A stretch of DNA of 36,802 bases. Origin: Planctomycetota bacterium. GTDB lineage: Bacteria > Planctomycetota > UBA1135 > GCA-002686595. The notes beneath the pieces are model-generated. The model was given only the letters and a program-made list of their open reading frames with translations, was not told the DNA's origin and ran no database searches. Both the position numbers and the translations under genes were made by a program. This document shows positions 1-10,205 of the stretch, one piece after another (the first letter of the stretch is position 1; every line of letters starts with the position of its first letter). The stretch lies in NCBI GenBank assembly GCA_026692705.1, contig JAPLOE010000122.1:1-36802 (forward strand), in the 5' to 3' direction.

Positions 1-2
1 AC

Positions 3-1616
3 GCGCGCGCGATCGCGCCGGCGCCGACGACGCTGCCGAGCCACTCGACGATCTTCACCGGCCTCGATCCGCTCTCCCACGGCGTCCACAACAACGGCAC
101 GTTCAAGCTGGGCGAGGAGCGCACGACGCTGGCGGAGATGCTCGGCGAGCGTGGTTACCAGACGGCGGCGGTGATCGGCGCATTCGTGCTCGAGGCGCGG
201 TACGGGCTCGCGCAGGGTTTCGCGACCTACGAGGACGAGCTGCAGAACGACGGCGCCGCGAAAGGGGCCGTGTACTTCATCGAGCGCGACGCCAAGACCG
301 TCACCGATCGCGCGCTGGGCTGGCTCGAGCAGCGCAAGGACACGGGGCCGTTCTTCCTGTGGACGCACTATTTCGACGCGCACATGCCGTACACGGCGCC
401 GCTCGAGCACCTGCGCGGCGAACGCCGCCCGCCGAACGCGCCCTATGACGCCGGGGCCGTGCGCCGCGAGTATCTGGCGGAGGTGAGCTACGCCGACGCG
501 CAGCTCGGGCGACTGCTCGACGCGCTCGGACCGGAGCAGCTCGCGCGCACGCTCGTGGTGTTCACCGCCGACCACGGCGAAGGGCTCGGCGAGCACGGCG
601 AATACACGCACAGCCGCCTCGTGTACGAGGGCTCGCTGCGCGTGCCGCTGATCGTGTCGAACCCGACGCTGTTCCCCACGGGGCGCACGACCTCCGACCG
701 CGTCGTCGGCCTCGTCGACATCGTGCCGACCGTGCTCGAGCTGCTCGGCGACGAGCTTCCCTCCGGGCTCGACGGCCAGTCGCTCTTCGCGACCAACGCC
801 GATCCGGCGCGCGCGATCTACAGCGAGAGCTACGTCACGCTCTTCAACCACGGCTGGGCGCCGCTGCATTCGCTCACGCGCCTGCAGGACAAGTTCATCC
901 TCGCGCCGCGGCCGGAGTACTTCGACCTGCGCACGGACGCGGGCGAGAACCGCAACCTGTTCGGTCCGACGCAGACGCAGGCCGTGCAGCTCGCGCGCTC
1001 GCTGCAGACGAGGCTCGCGAAGGTGCAGCCGATCGAGCGCACGAACGAGGCGAGCCTCGGCGCCGACGACGAGCGCTGGCTCGCGCAGCTGGGCTATTCG
1101 CGCTCGGCCGTGCCGGCGGAAGCGGGGAAGCTCGACCCCAAGGACATGATCACGACCTGGGCCGTGCTCACCAACGCCTCGACGGCGGTCAGCAACGGCC
1201 AGATCGATTCCGCGCTCGCTGACGTCGCGCGCGTGCTCGAGCGCAACCCCGCTGACCCGTTCGCGTGGGAAATCGCTTACACGGCCCACTACGCGCGCAA
1301 CGACTTCCCCAAGGCCGAGGAATGCCTGCGCAGGATGGTCGAGCTGAATCCGACGCCGGAAGCCTACGCGCGACTGGCGACGGTGCTCATCCGCGAGGGT
1401 CGCAACGAGGATTGCCTCGAGCTGGTCGAAGGCGCCCTGCGCGCTGCGCCCGACCACGGCGAGCTGCTGATGGCGCGCGGTGACGCGTTGCAGCTGCTCG
1501 GTCGTCCGGACGAGGCGCGGGTGGCCTACCAGCGCGCGCTCGTCGCCGATCCCGCGCGCGTCGGAGTCGGGGCGCAGCGTTGCCTCGAAGCGCTCGGCGC
1601 CGCTCCGGCCAAGTGA
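3..1616 (+). CDS. Sulfatase-like hydrolase with C-terminal TPR domain (5' end outside window)
   Basis: The open frame runs in from the window edge, so the N-terminus is missing; an internal ATG at 138 is not the start, because conserved sequence precedes it. The first visible residues contain PTTLPSHSTIFTG and HGVHNNGTF, the nucleophile region of the alkaline phosphatase/sulfatase superfamily. The metal-ligand motif TADHGEGLGEHGE lies at about nt 564-602. The usual sulfatase CxPxR is replaced by TLPSH, so a formylglycine sulfatase is unlikely; a Thr-nucleophile phospho- or sulfo-hydrolase/transferase fits better (inference). From about nt 1140 to the stop the protein is helical TPR-like sequence (repeats around AFAWEIAYTAHYARND and LMARGDALQLLG). 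A small membrane-protein gene follows 71 bp downstream on the same strand. The substrate cannot be told from sequence. Confidence 0.85.
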   Translation, partial: ARAIAPAPTTLPSHSTIFTGLDPLSHGVHNNGTFKLGEERTTLAEMLGERGYQTAAVIGAFVLEARYGLAQGFATYEDELQNDGAAKGAVYFIERDAKTVTDRALGWLEQRKDTGPFFLWTHYFDAHMPYTAPLEHLRGERRPPNAPYDAGAVRREYLAEVSYADAQLGRLLDALGPEQLARTLVVFTADHGEGLGEHGEYTHSRLVYEGSLRVPLIVSNPTLFPTGRTTSDRVVGLVDIVPTVLELLGDELPSGLDGQSLFATNADPARAIYSESYVTLFNHGWAPLHSLTRLQDKFILAPRPEYFDLRTDAGENRNLFGPTQTQAVQLARSLQTRLAKVQPIERTNEASLGADDERWLAQLGYSRSAVPAEAGKLDPKDMITTWAVLTNASTAVSNGQIDSALADVARVLERNPADPFAWEIAYTAHYARNDFPKAEECLRRMVELNPTPEAYARLATVLIREGRNEDCLELVEGALRAAPDHGELLMARGDALQLLGRPDEARVAYQRALVADPARVGVGAQRCLEALGAAPAK

Positions 1617-1622
1617 GCACTC

Positions 1623-1661
1623 TGGCGCGCGCAAGTGCGCCACAGGACGCATCCTGCGTTT
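1623..1661 (+). terminator. Possible double hairpin after the sulfatase-like gene
   Basis: Two short inverted repeats lie just after the stop codon. The first is TGGCGC/GCGCCA (1623-1628 with 1637-1642). The second is ACGCA/TGCGT (1047-type spacing of three bases; 1647-1651 with 1655-1659), followed by TTCG. The stems are short and there is no proper T-run, so this is a weak terminator or attenuator candidate. Confidence 0.3.
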
Positions 1662-1687
1662 CGAGTTCGCAGGCTAGAGGGCCGGGC

Positions 1688-2086
1688 GTGGTCACGTCGA
1701 CTTCCGAACTGACGCCGCGCGCCGGTCCCGCGAAAGCGCGTGGGGGCTGGTGGCCTTGGTTGCCGCGGGTGCTCGCGCTGGCGTTCACCGCGTTCCTGAG
1801 CCTGTTCGCGTTGGACGCCTTCGAGGGCGTCGAAGGCCTCGCACAGCGCGCGGTCGCGCTCGCGATGCACCTCGTTCCGACCGCGGTCTGCCTCCTGCTC
1901 GTCGTGCTGGCGTGGCGTCGCCCGTGGATCGGCGCGGCGAGCTTCGGAGTGCTCGCTGCGGCCTACGTCGGAATCGCGTGGTCGCATCCGAGTTGGGTGC
2001 TCGTGATCTCGGGCCCGCTCGCGCTGGTCGCGCTCGCGTACTTCATCGCCTGGCGCCGCGAGATTTCGCGCGCGCGCGAAACCTGA
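1688..2086 (+). CDS. Small integral membrane protein (DUF7670-like)
   Basis: I chose the GTG at 1688 (132 residues) because the longer frame opening at 1580 would overlap the preceding gene by 37 bp and its extra residues do not look coding. An AGAGG sits a short distance upstream. After about 20 polar residues there are four hydrophobic segments: roughly residues 21-41 (around LALAFTAFLSLFALDAFEG), 51-70, 75-93 and 97-115. The FALDAF-EG motif and the following HLVPT are characteristic of a small conserved bacterial membrane-protein family of unknown function. The C-terminus is short and Arg-rich, so it probably faces the cytoplasm. Nothing suggests a reaction. It may be co-transcribed with the sulfatase-like gene. 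Confidence 0.65.
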   Translation: MVTSTSELTPRAGPAKARGGWWPWLPRVLALAFTAFLSLFALDAFEGVEGLAQRAVALAMHLVPTAVCLLLVVLAWRRPWIGAASFGVLAAAYVGIAWSHPSWVLVISGPLALVALAYFIAWRREISRARET

Positions 2087-2109
2087 GCGGACTCGGGTTT
2101 CGCGCGCGC
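2070..2109. terminator. Perfect 14-bp hairpin between convergent genes
   Basis: GCGCGCGCGAAACC (2070-2083) pairs perfectly with GGTTTCGCGCGCGC (2096-2109) around a 12-nt loop that contains the stop codon of the plus-strand membrane-protein gene. The minus-strand kinase gene ends at 2138, so the hairpin serves both directions. Neither side has a T-run. Confidence 0.6.
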
Positions 2110-2137
2110 CTGCACTCGACTTCGTGGCCTTCCGCCT

Positions 2138-4219
<2,082 letters not shown>

Positions 4220-4334
4220 GGTTCAGGTCCTCTCTTGCCTGCGAGAGACCTGGCGGGCGCGCAACGTTACAGCGAACTCCGGCCACTGGAGCCGGCGAGT
4301 TCGTCGCGGCGTGTGGGCGCAAGCGCGGGAAATG

Positions 4335-4381
4335 CTCGAGCGCTCCGTGCAGCCCTTCGCAGGGCCGCAGGAGCGCTCGAG
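4335..4381 (-). terminator. Long hairpin downstream of the TolB-like propeller gene
   Basis: CTCGAGCGCTCC (4335-4346) pairs perfectly with GGAGCGCTCGAG (4370-4381). An inner stem GCCCT/AGGGC closes a TCGC loop, giving a branched or extended hairpin. It starts 17 bp after the stop of the 4399-6126 gene and precedes the kinase gene. On the minus strand it is followed by a weak ATTTCCC. It could separate transcription of the two genes. Confidence 0.55.
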
Positions 4382-4398
4382 GACTGCGCGCGCAGGCG

Positions 4399-6126
4399 TC
4401 AGGGCTGGAATCGAAGCACGAGCGCGTTGGAGAGCGTCGTGTTGCCGGGCGAGGCGGGGTCGCGGATCCAGCCCTGCGCGAAGACCGTGTTTCCAGCGGA
4501 CCACGGGGTACCGAGGGCGCTGGGGTGCGTCTGCTGGAACAGATCCCAGTCGAGCACGAACGTGCCGTTGCAAGCGCCACTCGTTCCGCCCGACAGCTTC
4601 GTTCCCGTGCGTTGGTACGGAGCTCGCACGCAGTGGAAGCTCGAGCCGCCGAACCACGGCGTCGGCACGAAGTTCAGGTTGTTGGTGCCGTAGAAGATGA
4701 GCCCGCTGCGATTGCCGTCGGCGCCGCTCACCGTCAGGATGCAGCCGGCGGTCGAGCTCGTGTTCGGGTTCACGTTCGCGTTGATCTGCGCGACGCAGCC
4801 GTTGACGCTCGTGCCCGCGGTGCAATAGGGCTGCGGCCCCGGACCGCCGCGGGAGCGCAGGAAAACGTCCGTGAAGTTGTTCGTGTCGCCCGGGACGAAG
4901 CTGTTGCCGTACCCCGTGAACGCGATCAGCCGGCCGTCGTCGGAGACCGAGTCCGCGTAGCTGGAGTGCGACGCCTGGGCCCCGGACGGAGTGAGCGAGA
5001 CGCGTTCCGTCGTGCCGAGCAGGCGGTCGCGGAGGAAGCAGTCCTGCTGGGCATTCGTGTCACCGGGCACGAGGTTCGTCGCGGCACTCGAGAACGCGAT
5101 GAAGCGGCCGTCGAAGCTGACCAGCGCGCCCGTGTCCACGAGGCTTGCCAGGTTGCCGCCGACGCCAGCGGACGAGACGCTGATGCGCTCGATCACGTTC
5201 GTGGTCAGGTCGGCGCAGTACACGTCGTCCGCGTTGTTCGTGTCTCCGGGCACGAGTTGGCTGCTCGAGCTCGTGAACGCGACAAAACGTCCGTCTCCGG
5301 AGAGCGCCGGTCGCTGGAACACACCGCTCGCGGGCGTGCCGGCCATGGTCCAGTCGATCAGGCGCGTCACGCCAAGCTGCCGGTCGCGCACGAACAGGTT
5401 CATGCCGGGGAAGGTGTCTCCCGCCACCAGGCCGGGTGCATTGCAGAAAAAGGCCACGATCCGGCCGTCCGCGGAAATGGCCGGCTCGCTCGCTGAACCA
5501 GCCGGGATTCCGTTGGGCAACGTGCTCACGCACTCGGTGACGCCGGTCAGCGTGTCGCGCACGAAGATGTCCGACGTGTTGGCGACGTCGCCGGCCACGA
5601 AGTTGGATGCCGCGGAGGCGAACGCGACGAAGCGTCCGTCGTCGGAGACGGCGGAGCCCAGCGAGGTCAAGGAGCCGCCGTTCCCTTCGACGCCGGACGA
5701 GCTGACGCTCACGCGCTGCCAGTTTCCGGTGCTGCGATCGAGCAGGAACACATCTTGCACCCCGTTGGTGTCACCGGGCACGACGGACGGGCTCTGCGAC
5801 TCCACGACCAGGAAGCGCCCGTCGCGGGAAACGTCGTGCGAGAACGCGTTGGCAGGGAAGGGAGTGACGCCGCCGATCAGGCTCAGCAGGCTCGTGCTCG
5901 TGTTGGCGGGGTCGCGCAGGAACAGGCCGCCACCGGCCAGTGCGCCAAAGTTCGCCGCAACGGAATGAAACACCACGCTGCCGTCGGCCGTGAGCACGCC
6001 CTGCTGGGAAATCCCGTTCCCGACAAGGCCTCCGTTGCCAAGGCTCACGAACGTTGTCGTCGCCGCTTGCCTTGCGAACGACGTGGGGCAGAGCATCAGG
6101 CCGATCCAAAGCAGGGAGGGGCGCAT
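4399..6126 (-). CDS. Secreted seven-bladed TolB/WD40-like propeller protein with shared C-terminal domain
   Basis: The ATG at 6126 (575 residues) is preferred over an upstream ATG at 6177 because it places a signal peptide, MRPSLLWIGLMLCPTSFA, at the N-terminus. The body holds about seven repeats of roughly 55-60 residues with the pattern S-x-DGRFVAF-S, then VPGDTN-x-x-x-DVF-x-RD, then RVS; such WD40-like/TolB-type repeats form a beta-propeller. GDTNN-type loops are Asp/Asn-rich and may bind calcium (inference). The last 142 residues (from YCTAG) are the Cys-containing domain also found at 7179 and 13170. The start codon is preceded by CCCCCC instead of a Shine-Dalgarno. The gene lies between the ECF sigma gene and the kinase gene. 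Likely an extracellular or surface protein; the ligand is unknown. Confidence 0.88.
   Translation of the reverse strand: MRPSLLWIGLMLCPTSFARQAATTTFVSLGNGGLVGNGISQQGVLTADGSVVFHSVAANFGALAGGGLFLRDPANTSTSLLSLIGGVTPFPANAFSHDVSRDGRFLVVESQSPSVVPGDTNGVQDVFLLDRSTGNWQRVSVSSSGVEGNGGSLTSLGSAVSDDGRFVAFASAASNFVAGDVANTSDIFVRDTLTGVTECVSTLPNGIPAGSASEPAISADGRIVAFFCNAPGLVAGDTFPGMNLFVRDRQLGVTRLIDWTMAGTPASGVFQRPALSGDGRFVAFTSSSSQLVPGDTNNADDVYCADLTTNVIERISVSSAGVGGNLASLVDTGALVSFDGRFIAFSSAATNLVPGDTNAQQDCFLRDRLLGTTERVSLTPSGAQASHSSYADSVSDDGRLIAFTGYGNSFVPGDTNNFTDVFLRSRGGPGPQPYCTAGTSVNGCVAQINANVNPNTSSTAGCILTVSGADGNRSGLIFYGTNNLNFVPTPWFGGSSFHCVRAPYQRTGTKLSGGTSGACNGTFVLDWDLFQQTHPSALGTPWSAGNTVFAQGWIRDPASPGNTTLSNALVLRFQP
4402..4827 (-). 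other. Shared C-terminal domain, copy 1
   Basis: This codes for the last 142 residues of the TolB-like propeller protein. Aligned landmarks are YC, GC, GLIFYG, HCVRAP, GG, CNG, QGWIRD, LSNAL and a terminal RFQP. Copies 2 and 3 are at 7182-7592 and 13173-13580. Confidence 0.8.
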
Positions 6127-6396
6127 GAGGGGGGACTCGGTCTCGGGACACGGAGGCGCCGCGGCGGCGGTTCGCACGCGGTGGAGCCACCAGCGGGCCC
6201 CACATCATCCATTGGCGCAGGCGCCGGCCATTTCCGCCGCGAGGAAAGCGAATTTCTTCGGATCGCCCGCGAGTTCGTGGCTTCCGCGCTTCGGTCCAGG
6301 GCCGTGGAGCAACCCACGTTCTCGACGAGCGGCGCCGCCAGGCGAGACGGCGCAACGAGCCTCCTGGGAGCTCGCGACCTCACGCCTTCACGAGCC

Positions 6397-7137
6397 TCAG
6401 CGCCCGCCGAGCGCCCGGAACAGGTCGGCGATCTCGGCGTCGACCTCGTGCTCGTGCTCGACGGTGTCGCGGATGAGTCCGCGCAGGGCCTCGCGGTAGC
6501 GCTTGCGCAGGCGCGTCGCGGCCACGCGCACGGCACCTTCGGTCATGCCCGCCTTGGCGGCGATGCCGGCGACGTCGGAGAGCTCGGCCCCTTGCAGCGC
6601 GGGGCGCAGCAGCGCGAACAGCTCGTCCTTCCCGTCGGTTTCGTAGTCGGCGCGCACGGCCGCGAGCGCGCGTGCGAGCAGGGACAGCGCCCACTCGCGC
6701 TCGAAGGCCTGCTCCGGCGAGGTCTCGCCCGTCGTCGCGATCTGCAGGCGCTCGTCGGCGTCGACCGGATCGATCGCGACGACACGCACGCCGCCGCCGC
6801 GCTTCTGGGCGCCGGCGCGCGCGCGTTCGTGCGACAGGTGGTGCGACAGCGCCGCGAGCAGGAACGAGCGGAAGCGGCCGCGATCCGAGGAAAGCTCGCC
6901 GAAATTGCGCTTCTCCACGAGCTCCGCGAAGAAACCCTGCACCGTGTCCGCCGCCGCGTGCGAGTCGAGCCCGCGCCGCCGCAGGAACGCGTACAGCGGC
7001 GTCCAGTACAGCTCGCACAGCTCGGTCAGCGCAGCCCGCGCGCGCGGCTCCTCCGCGTGCTTCAGCGACGCCACGAGGCTCCAGCGCGTCGACAGGAACT
7101 GCGCGGGGCCGCTCTCGGGACCGGATGTCGACGACAT
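6397..7137 (-). CDS. ECF-type RNA polymerase sigma factor
   Basis: 246 residues from the ATG at 7137; an alternative ATG at 7164 would add nine residues, and neither has a Shine-Dalgarno. Region 2 begins with FLSTRWSLV and continues through LYAFLRR, DTVQGFFAELVEKR and RGRFRSFLLAALSHHL. The AQKRGGG stretch and EREWALSLLARAL between regions 2 and 4 are typical of the large planctomycete/verrucomicrobial ECF family. Region 4 is the helix-turn-helix around DVAGIAAKAGMTEGAVRVAA, then RLRKRYREALRG. No anti-sigma gene is adjacent; in this family control is often tied to Ser/Thr kinases, and a kinase gene ends the same minus-strand run. It sits between two genes for secreted propeller proteins sharing a C-terminal domain, so those are candidate targets or inputs (inference). 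Confidence 0.92.
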   Translation of the reverse strand: MSSTSGPESGPAQFLSTRWSLVASLKHAEEPRARAALTELCELYWTPLYAFLRRRGLDSHAAADTVQGFFAELVEKRNFGELSSDRGRFRSFLLAALSHHLSHERARAGAQKRGGGVRVVAIDPVDADERLQIATTGETSPEQAFEREWALSLLARALAAVRADYETDGKDELFALLRPALQGAELSDVAGIAAKAGMTEGAVRVAATRLRKRYREALRGLIRDTVEHEHEVDAEIADLFRALGGR

Positions 7138-7178
7138 GCGGCCAGAGTAGCAGCCCCGCGGCATGAGAGCGCGCCGCT

Positions 7179-8942
7179 CTACGGTTGCACGACGAAGCGC
7201 AGGCCGTTGGAAAGCGCCGTGGTGCTCGCGCTCGCGGAGTCGCGGTACCAGTACTGCGCGAACACCTCGCGGCCGGCGACGAGGCTCGGGTCGCGACCCG
7301 AGTCGATCCACGCGTTGAAATCGAAGCTGAAGACGCCGGTGCAGTTGTGCGCGGGGGACGGGCTGCCTCCCGCGTTCTGGATCGGCGTGCGGATGAGCGG
7401 CGCGTGCGCGCACAGCGTGCCGCCCTGGAACGGCGCGGCGCTCGGGGAGTACCCGTAGAACAGGATGCCCGCGGTCTGGTTGATCGCGTTCGTGGCCGAG
7501 ATCGTGAAGGCCGCGTTCGACGAGACGCTCGGGAAGCCCGCGCCCGCCATCGTCGCCGAGCAGCCCAGCGAGTTGACCTTCGCCGTGCAGTAGGCGACCG
7601 GCGCCGCGGGGTAGAGCGAGAGGACCTTGAACACACCGCCGTTGGCGGCGATCTCGTCGCTCGACGAGCCGCCGACGAACAGGTCGAGCTCGCCGTCCCC
7701 GTTGTAGTCGGCGATCGTCGGTCCGATCGCGTCGCCGAGGTTCTCGTTGACGTCGCCCACGTAGCGGGCGAGCAGCAGGCCCGTGGCGCCGGAGAAGATC
7801 GACACGGCGCCGCGGTTCGCGCCGCTGAAGAGCGGCTCGTACCCCGGAGCGCCGACAACGATGTCGGCCACGTTGTCGCCGGACATGTCGTCGACGAGCC
7901 GCACGCAGGCGCCGAAGCTCTCGCCGGGCAGCGAGCCGGTCCAGCTGTAGAGCTCGAGGCTGCCGAAGCCGGTCGAGATGGCACGGCCCGAGTACACCGT
8001 GGCGCGGCCGATGTTCCCGAAGGTCGTGCCGTCGGCACCGGGCGCACCGACGATGATGTCGCCGTAACCGTCGCCGTTGACGTCCTTGCCCGCGTCCACC
8101 GCGGCGCCGAAGTGATCGCCCGCAGCGGAGCCGACCTGCCACCAGATCTGCGCGCCGGTGTTGCCGTCGTAGGCGCGCACCCAGCCGACGTCGACGTTCG
8201 GCGGCCCGCCGAGGGTGAAATCCGCATCCGGAGAGGCGATCACGAAGTCGCGCCGGCTCCCGGAGTTCACGTGGCCCACGGCGAGGGCCGCGCCGAAGTG
8301 CTCGTCCGCCTGGATGCCGGAAAACTGGCCGATCAGCAGCGAACCGGGAGCGCCGTTGATGTGGCCCGCGTTGAACAGGAACACCGTGCCGGTGTTCGCG
8401 ACGGCGGTGTCGTAGTAGGGCGCGCCGGCGAGGATGTCGACCTGCCCGTCGCCGTTGCTGTCGTCCGCCTTGGCCACCGCCGTGCCGAGGCGATCTCCGG
8501 AGTTGCCGACGACGAAATTGCCCGGCGTCAGGAAGTTGCCACTCTGGAAGAGGATGCGGACGAAGCCGTTGGCGGTTCCTCCGTTGTAGTCAGCTCCCGG
8601 AGCTCCGGCCGCGAAGGTGTGGTTGGGCGAGGTCTGGAGCGCGGCGAGGCAGACGCCGAAGTCGTCGCCGTTGGCGCCTTGGGTGATCAGGCTGAGGTAG
8701 TTGGGAGAGGCACCCGTCGCGATCGACTGACCGTTGAAGGCGAAGACCTGACCCGCGCCGGAGCCACCGGGAGCGCCGACGATGACTTCCGGGATCCCGT
8801 CGCCGTTGAAGTCGCGGCCATCGGCGAAGGCGGCGCCCAGGCGCGCGCCGGTCGAGCCGTTGTAGTCGCGCAGGAGGCCTTGGGCGCTGGACAGGGTCGC
8901 GAGGAGGCCGACGGAAAGGAACGAGAGGGTGAGCGTGCGCAT
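7179..8942 (-). CDS. Secreted FG-GAP (integrin-alpha-like) propeller protein with shared C-terminal domain
   Basis: The ATG at 8942 (587 residues) gives the signal peptide MRTLTLSFLSVGLLATLSSA; the ATG ten codons earlier would bury it. About seven FG-GAP repeats follow, with motifs such as DFNGDGIPEVIVGAP, DSNGDGQVDILAGAP, DVNGDGYGDIIVGAP and DYNGDGELDLFVGG. DxNxDG loops are classic calcium sites, and seven repeats make a closed propeller. The last 137 residues (from YCTAKV) are the domain shared with the genes at 4399 and 13170. The start codon is preceded by GAGCCCCCCACC, close to the GAGTCCCCCCTC of the 4399 gene. Only 41 bp separate its stop from the ECF sigma start, so co-transcription is likely. 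Probably a surface or adhesion protein. Confidence 0.9.
   Translation of the reverse strand: MRTLTLSFLSVGLLATLSSAQGLLRDYNGSTGARLGAAFADGRDFNGDGIPEVIVGAPGGSGAGQVFAFNGQSIATGASPNYLSLITQGANGDDFGVCLAALQTSPNHTFAAGAPGADYNGGTANGFVRILFQSGNFLTPGNFVVGNSGDRLGTAVAKADDSNGDGQVDILAGAPYYDTAVANTGTVFLFNAGHINGAPGSLLIGQFSGIQADEHFGAALAVGHVNSGSRRDFVIASPDADFTLGGPPNVDVGWVRAYDGNTGAQIWWQVGSAAGDHFGAAVDAGKDVNGDGYGDIIVGAPGADGTTFGNIGRATVYSGRAISTGFGSLELYSWTGSLPGESFGACVRLVDDMSGDNVADIVVGAPGYEPLFSGANRGAVSIFSGATGLLLARYVGDVNENLGDAIGPTIADYNGDGELDLFVGGSSSDEIAANGGVFKVLSLYPAAPVAYCTAKVNSLGCSATMAGAGFPSVSSNAAFTISATNAINQTAGILFYGYSPSAAPFQGGTLCAHAPLIRTPIQNAGGSPSPAHNCTGVFSFDFNAWIDSGRDPSLVAGREVFAQYWYRDSASASTTALSNGLRFVVQP
7182..7592 (-). other. 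Shared C-terminal domain, copy 2
   Basis: This codes for the last 137 residues of the FG-GAP protein. Landmarks in the same order as copy 1: YC, GC, GILFYG, LCAHAP, R-x-x-x-Q, GG, CTG, AQYWYRD, LSNGLRF and a terminal VQP. Confidence 0.8.
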
Positions 8943-9129
8943 GGTGGGGGGCTCGGCTGAAAAGGAGGACATTCCAGCGATCCGCGAGCACCGGCGGCCG
9001 TTACGGACGACCCGCGGAAATCGGGCAAGTCGACGGGTGAGGAGCTCCCGGGCGTGCCGCAGCGACGCGACGAATCTCCAGCGAACGTCAGGTGCTGCGC
9101 GGGACGCTCTCGGTCGGCGCGGGGCGCGT

Positions 9130-10131
9130 TTACAGCCGCGAAAGACGGCGATTTCCGAGCGTCAGCGCCCCGATGCGGCGTCCTTCGCGGGCGAGCCGCG
9201 CGACCTCCTGCCCATCGCCGAACTGCAAGTAGACCAGCGCGCCGACGACCATGTACGTGCCGCGCGCGATCGTCTCGCCGCCCACGGAGCCATCGATGCC
9301 GAAGGAACCGCTCGCCATCGTGCGGCGAGCGACGGAGCCGTCGGCGCCGAACTCGTACACCGTGTGCAGCGACCCGCCGCCGCCGAAGTCGCTGCTCGAA
9401 GCGAACTCGAGCCCGGCGAGCTCGGCCTCGGCGTCGCGGTCGCGCACGGGCGCCTTGGGTTCGACGCTCGCGAGGATGCGGCGCGCGCCGGGGAGGAAGC
9501 GCTGCGAGCTCGCGTCGACGACGAGCGCCACGACGCCGAAGTAGTATTCGCGCTGCACGATCGCGCCGACCCACAAGGTCACCGGCTGGCCACCGGTCTC
9601 GCCGTGCCAAGTCTGTTCCGCGCCGGCGAGGCCCTGCACTCCGATGCGCTTGGGCTCGGCGGAGGCTCGGGCGAACTGCGCTCCGAGGCCGGCGAAACTT
9701 GCGAGCAGCTCGGACTCCTTCGCCGTGAGGATCGACTCGATCGGCTGGCCGCGCTCGCCCTCGGTGAGCTCCCCGAACATCACGAAGATCACGGCGTCGA
9801 GCGTGTCGCCTTCCTTGAGGCCGGGGTTGATTGCGATCGCTCCCGGCTGCTCCTCGGCCTTCCAGTTGGCCGGCATCTGGAACGTGAAGAAGCCGTCGGA
9901 CTGCCGGAACGTGACGAGCTTGCCGTCGTGCAGGTCCGTCAAGGGCGCGGGCGCGACGACTTCCGTCGGAGCGGTGGCGCCGCGTTCCGCGCTCGGCGTC
10001 GGCGCCTGCGGGGCCTCAGCGGTCGGGTTGGGCGTTCGCGCATTTTCCGCGCGCTCGGTGGTTTCTTGGCTGGCGTCGCCGCAGGCGGAGAGCAGGGTCA
10101 GCAGCAGCGAGGCGAGCGGGGCGAACTTCAT
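9130..10131 (-). CDS. Lipoprotein of unknown function
   Basis: The ATG at 10131 (333 residues) gives a lipoprotein signal, MKFAPLASLLLTLLSAC, with an LSAC lipobox; an upstream ATG at 10179 would displace it. A Pro/Ala/Thr-rich linker of about 50 residues follows, typical of a tether from the membrane. Residues roughly 80-230 (from VTFRQSDGFFTFQMP to ILASVEP) resemble the PsbP/Mog1-like fold seen in many secreted lipoproteins (tentative). The last ~80 residues are beta-rich: GGGGSLHTVYEFGADGSV and ARGTYMVVG suggest a small beta-barrel. No catalytic motif is visible. It is divergent from the transporter gene at 10206 (74 bp between starts) and lies 187 bp upstream of the FG-GAP gene on the same strand. 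Confidence 0.75.
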   Translation of the reverse strand: MKFAPLASLLLTLLSACGDASQETTERAENARTPNPTAEAPQAPTPSAERGATAPTEVVAPAPLTDLHDGKLVTFRQSDGFFTFQMPANWKAEEQPGAIAINPGLKEGDTLDAVIFVMFGELTEGERGQPIESILTAKESELLASFAGLGAQFARASAEPKRIGVQGLAGAEQTWHGETGGQPVTLWVGAIVQREYYFGVVALVVDASSQRFLPGARRILASVEPKAPVRDRDAEAELAGLEFASSSDFGGGGSLHTVYEFGADGSVARRTMASGSFGIDGSVGGETIARGTYMVVGALVYLQFGDGQEVARLAREGRRIGALTLGNRRLSRL

Positions 10132-10205
10132 CGTGCAGCGGAGGATAGCGGGTGGCGCGCGCTCGCGACTGGTCCTCACGGCGCGAGGGCCGTACCGTGC
10201 GCGCG

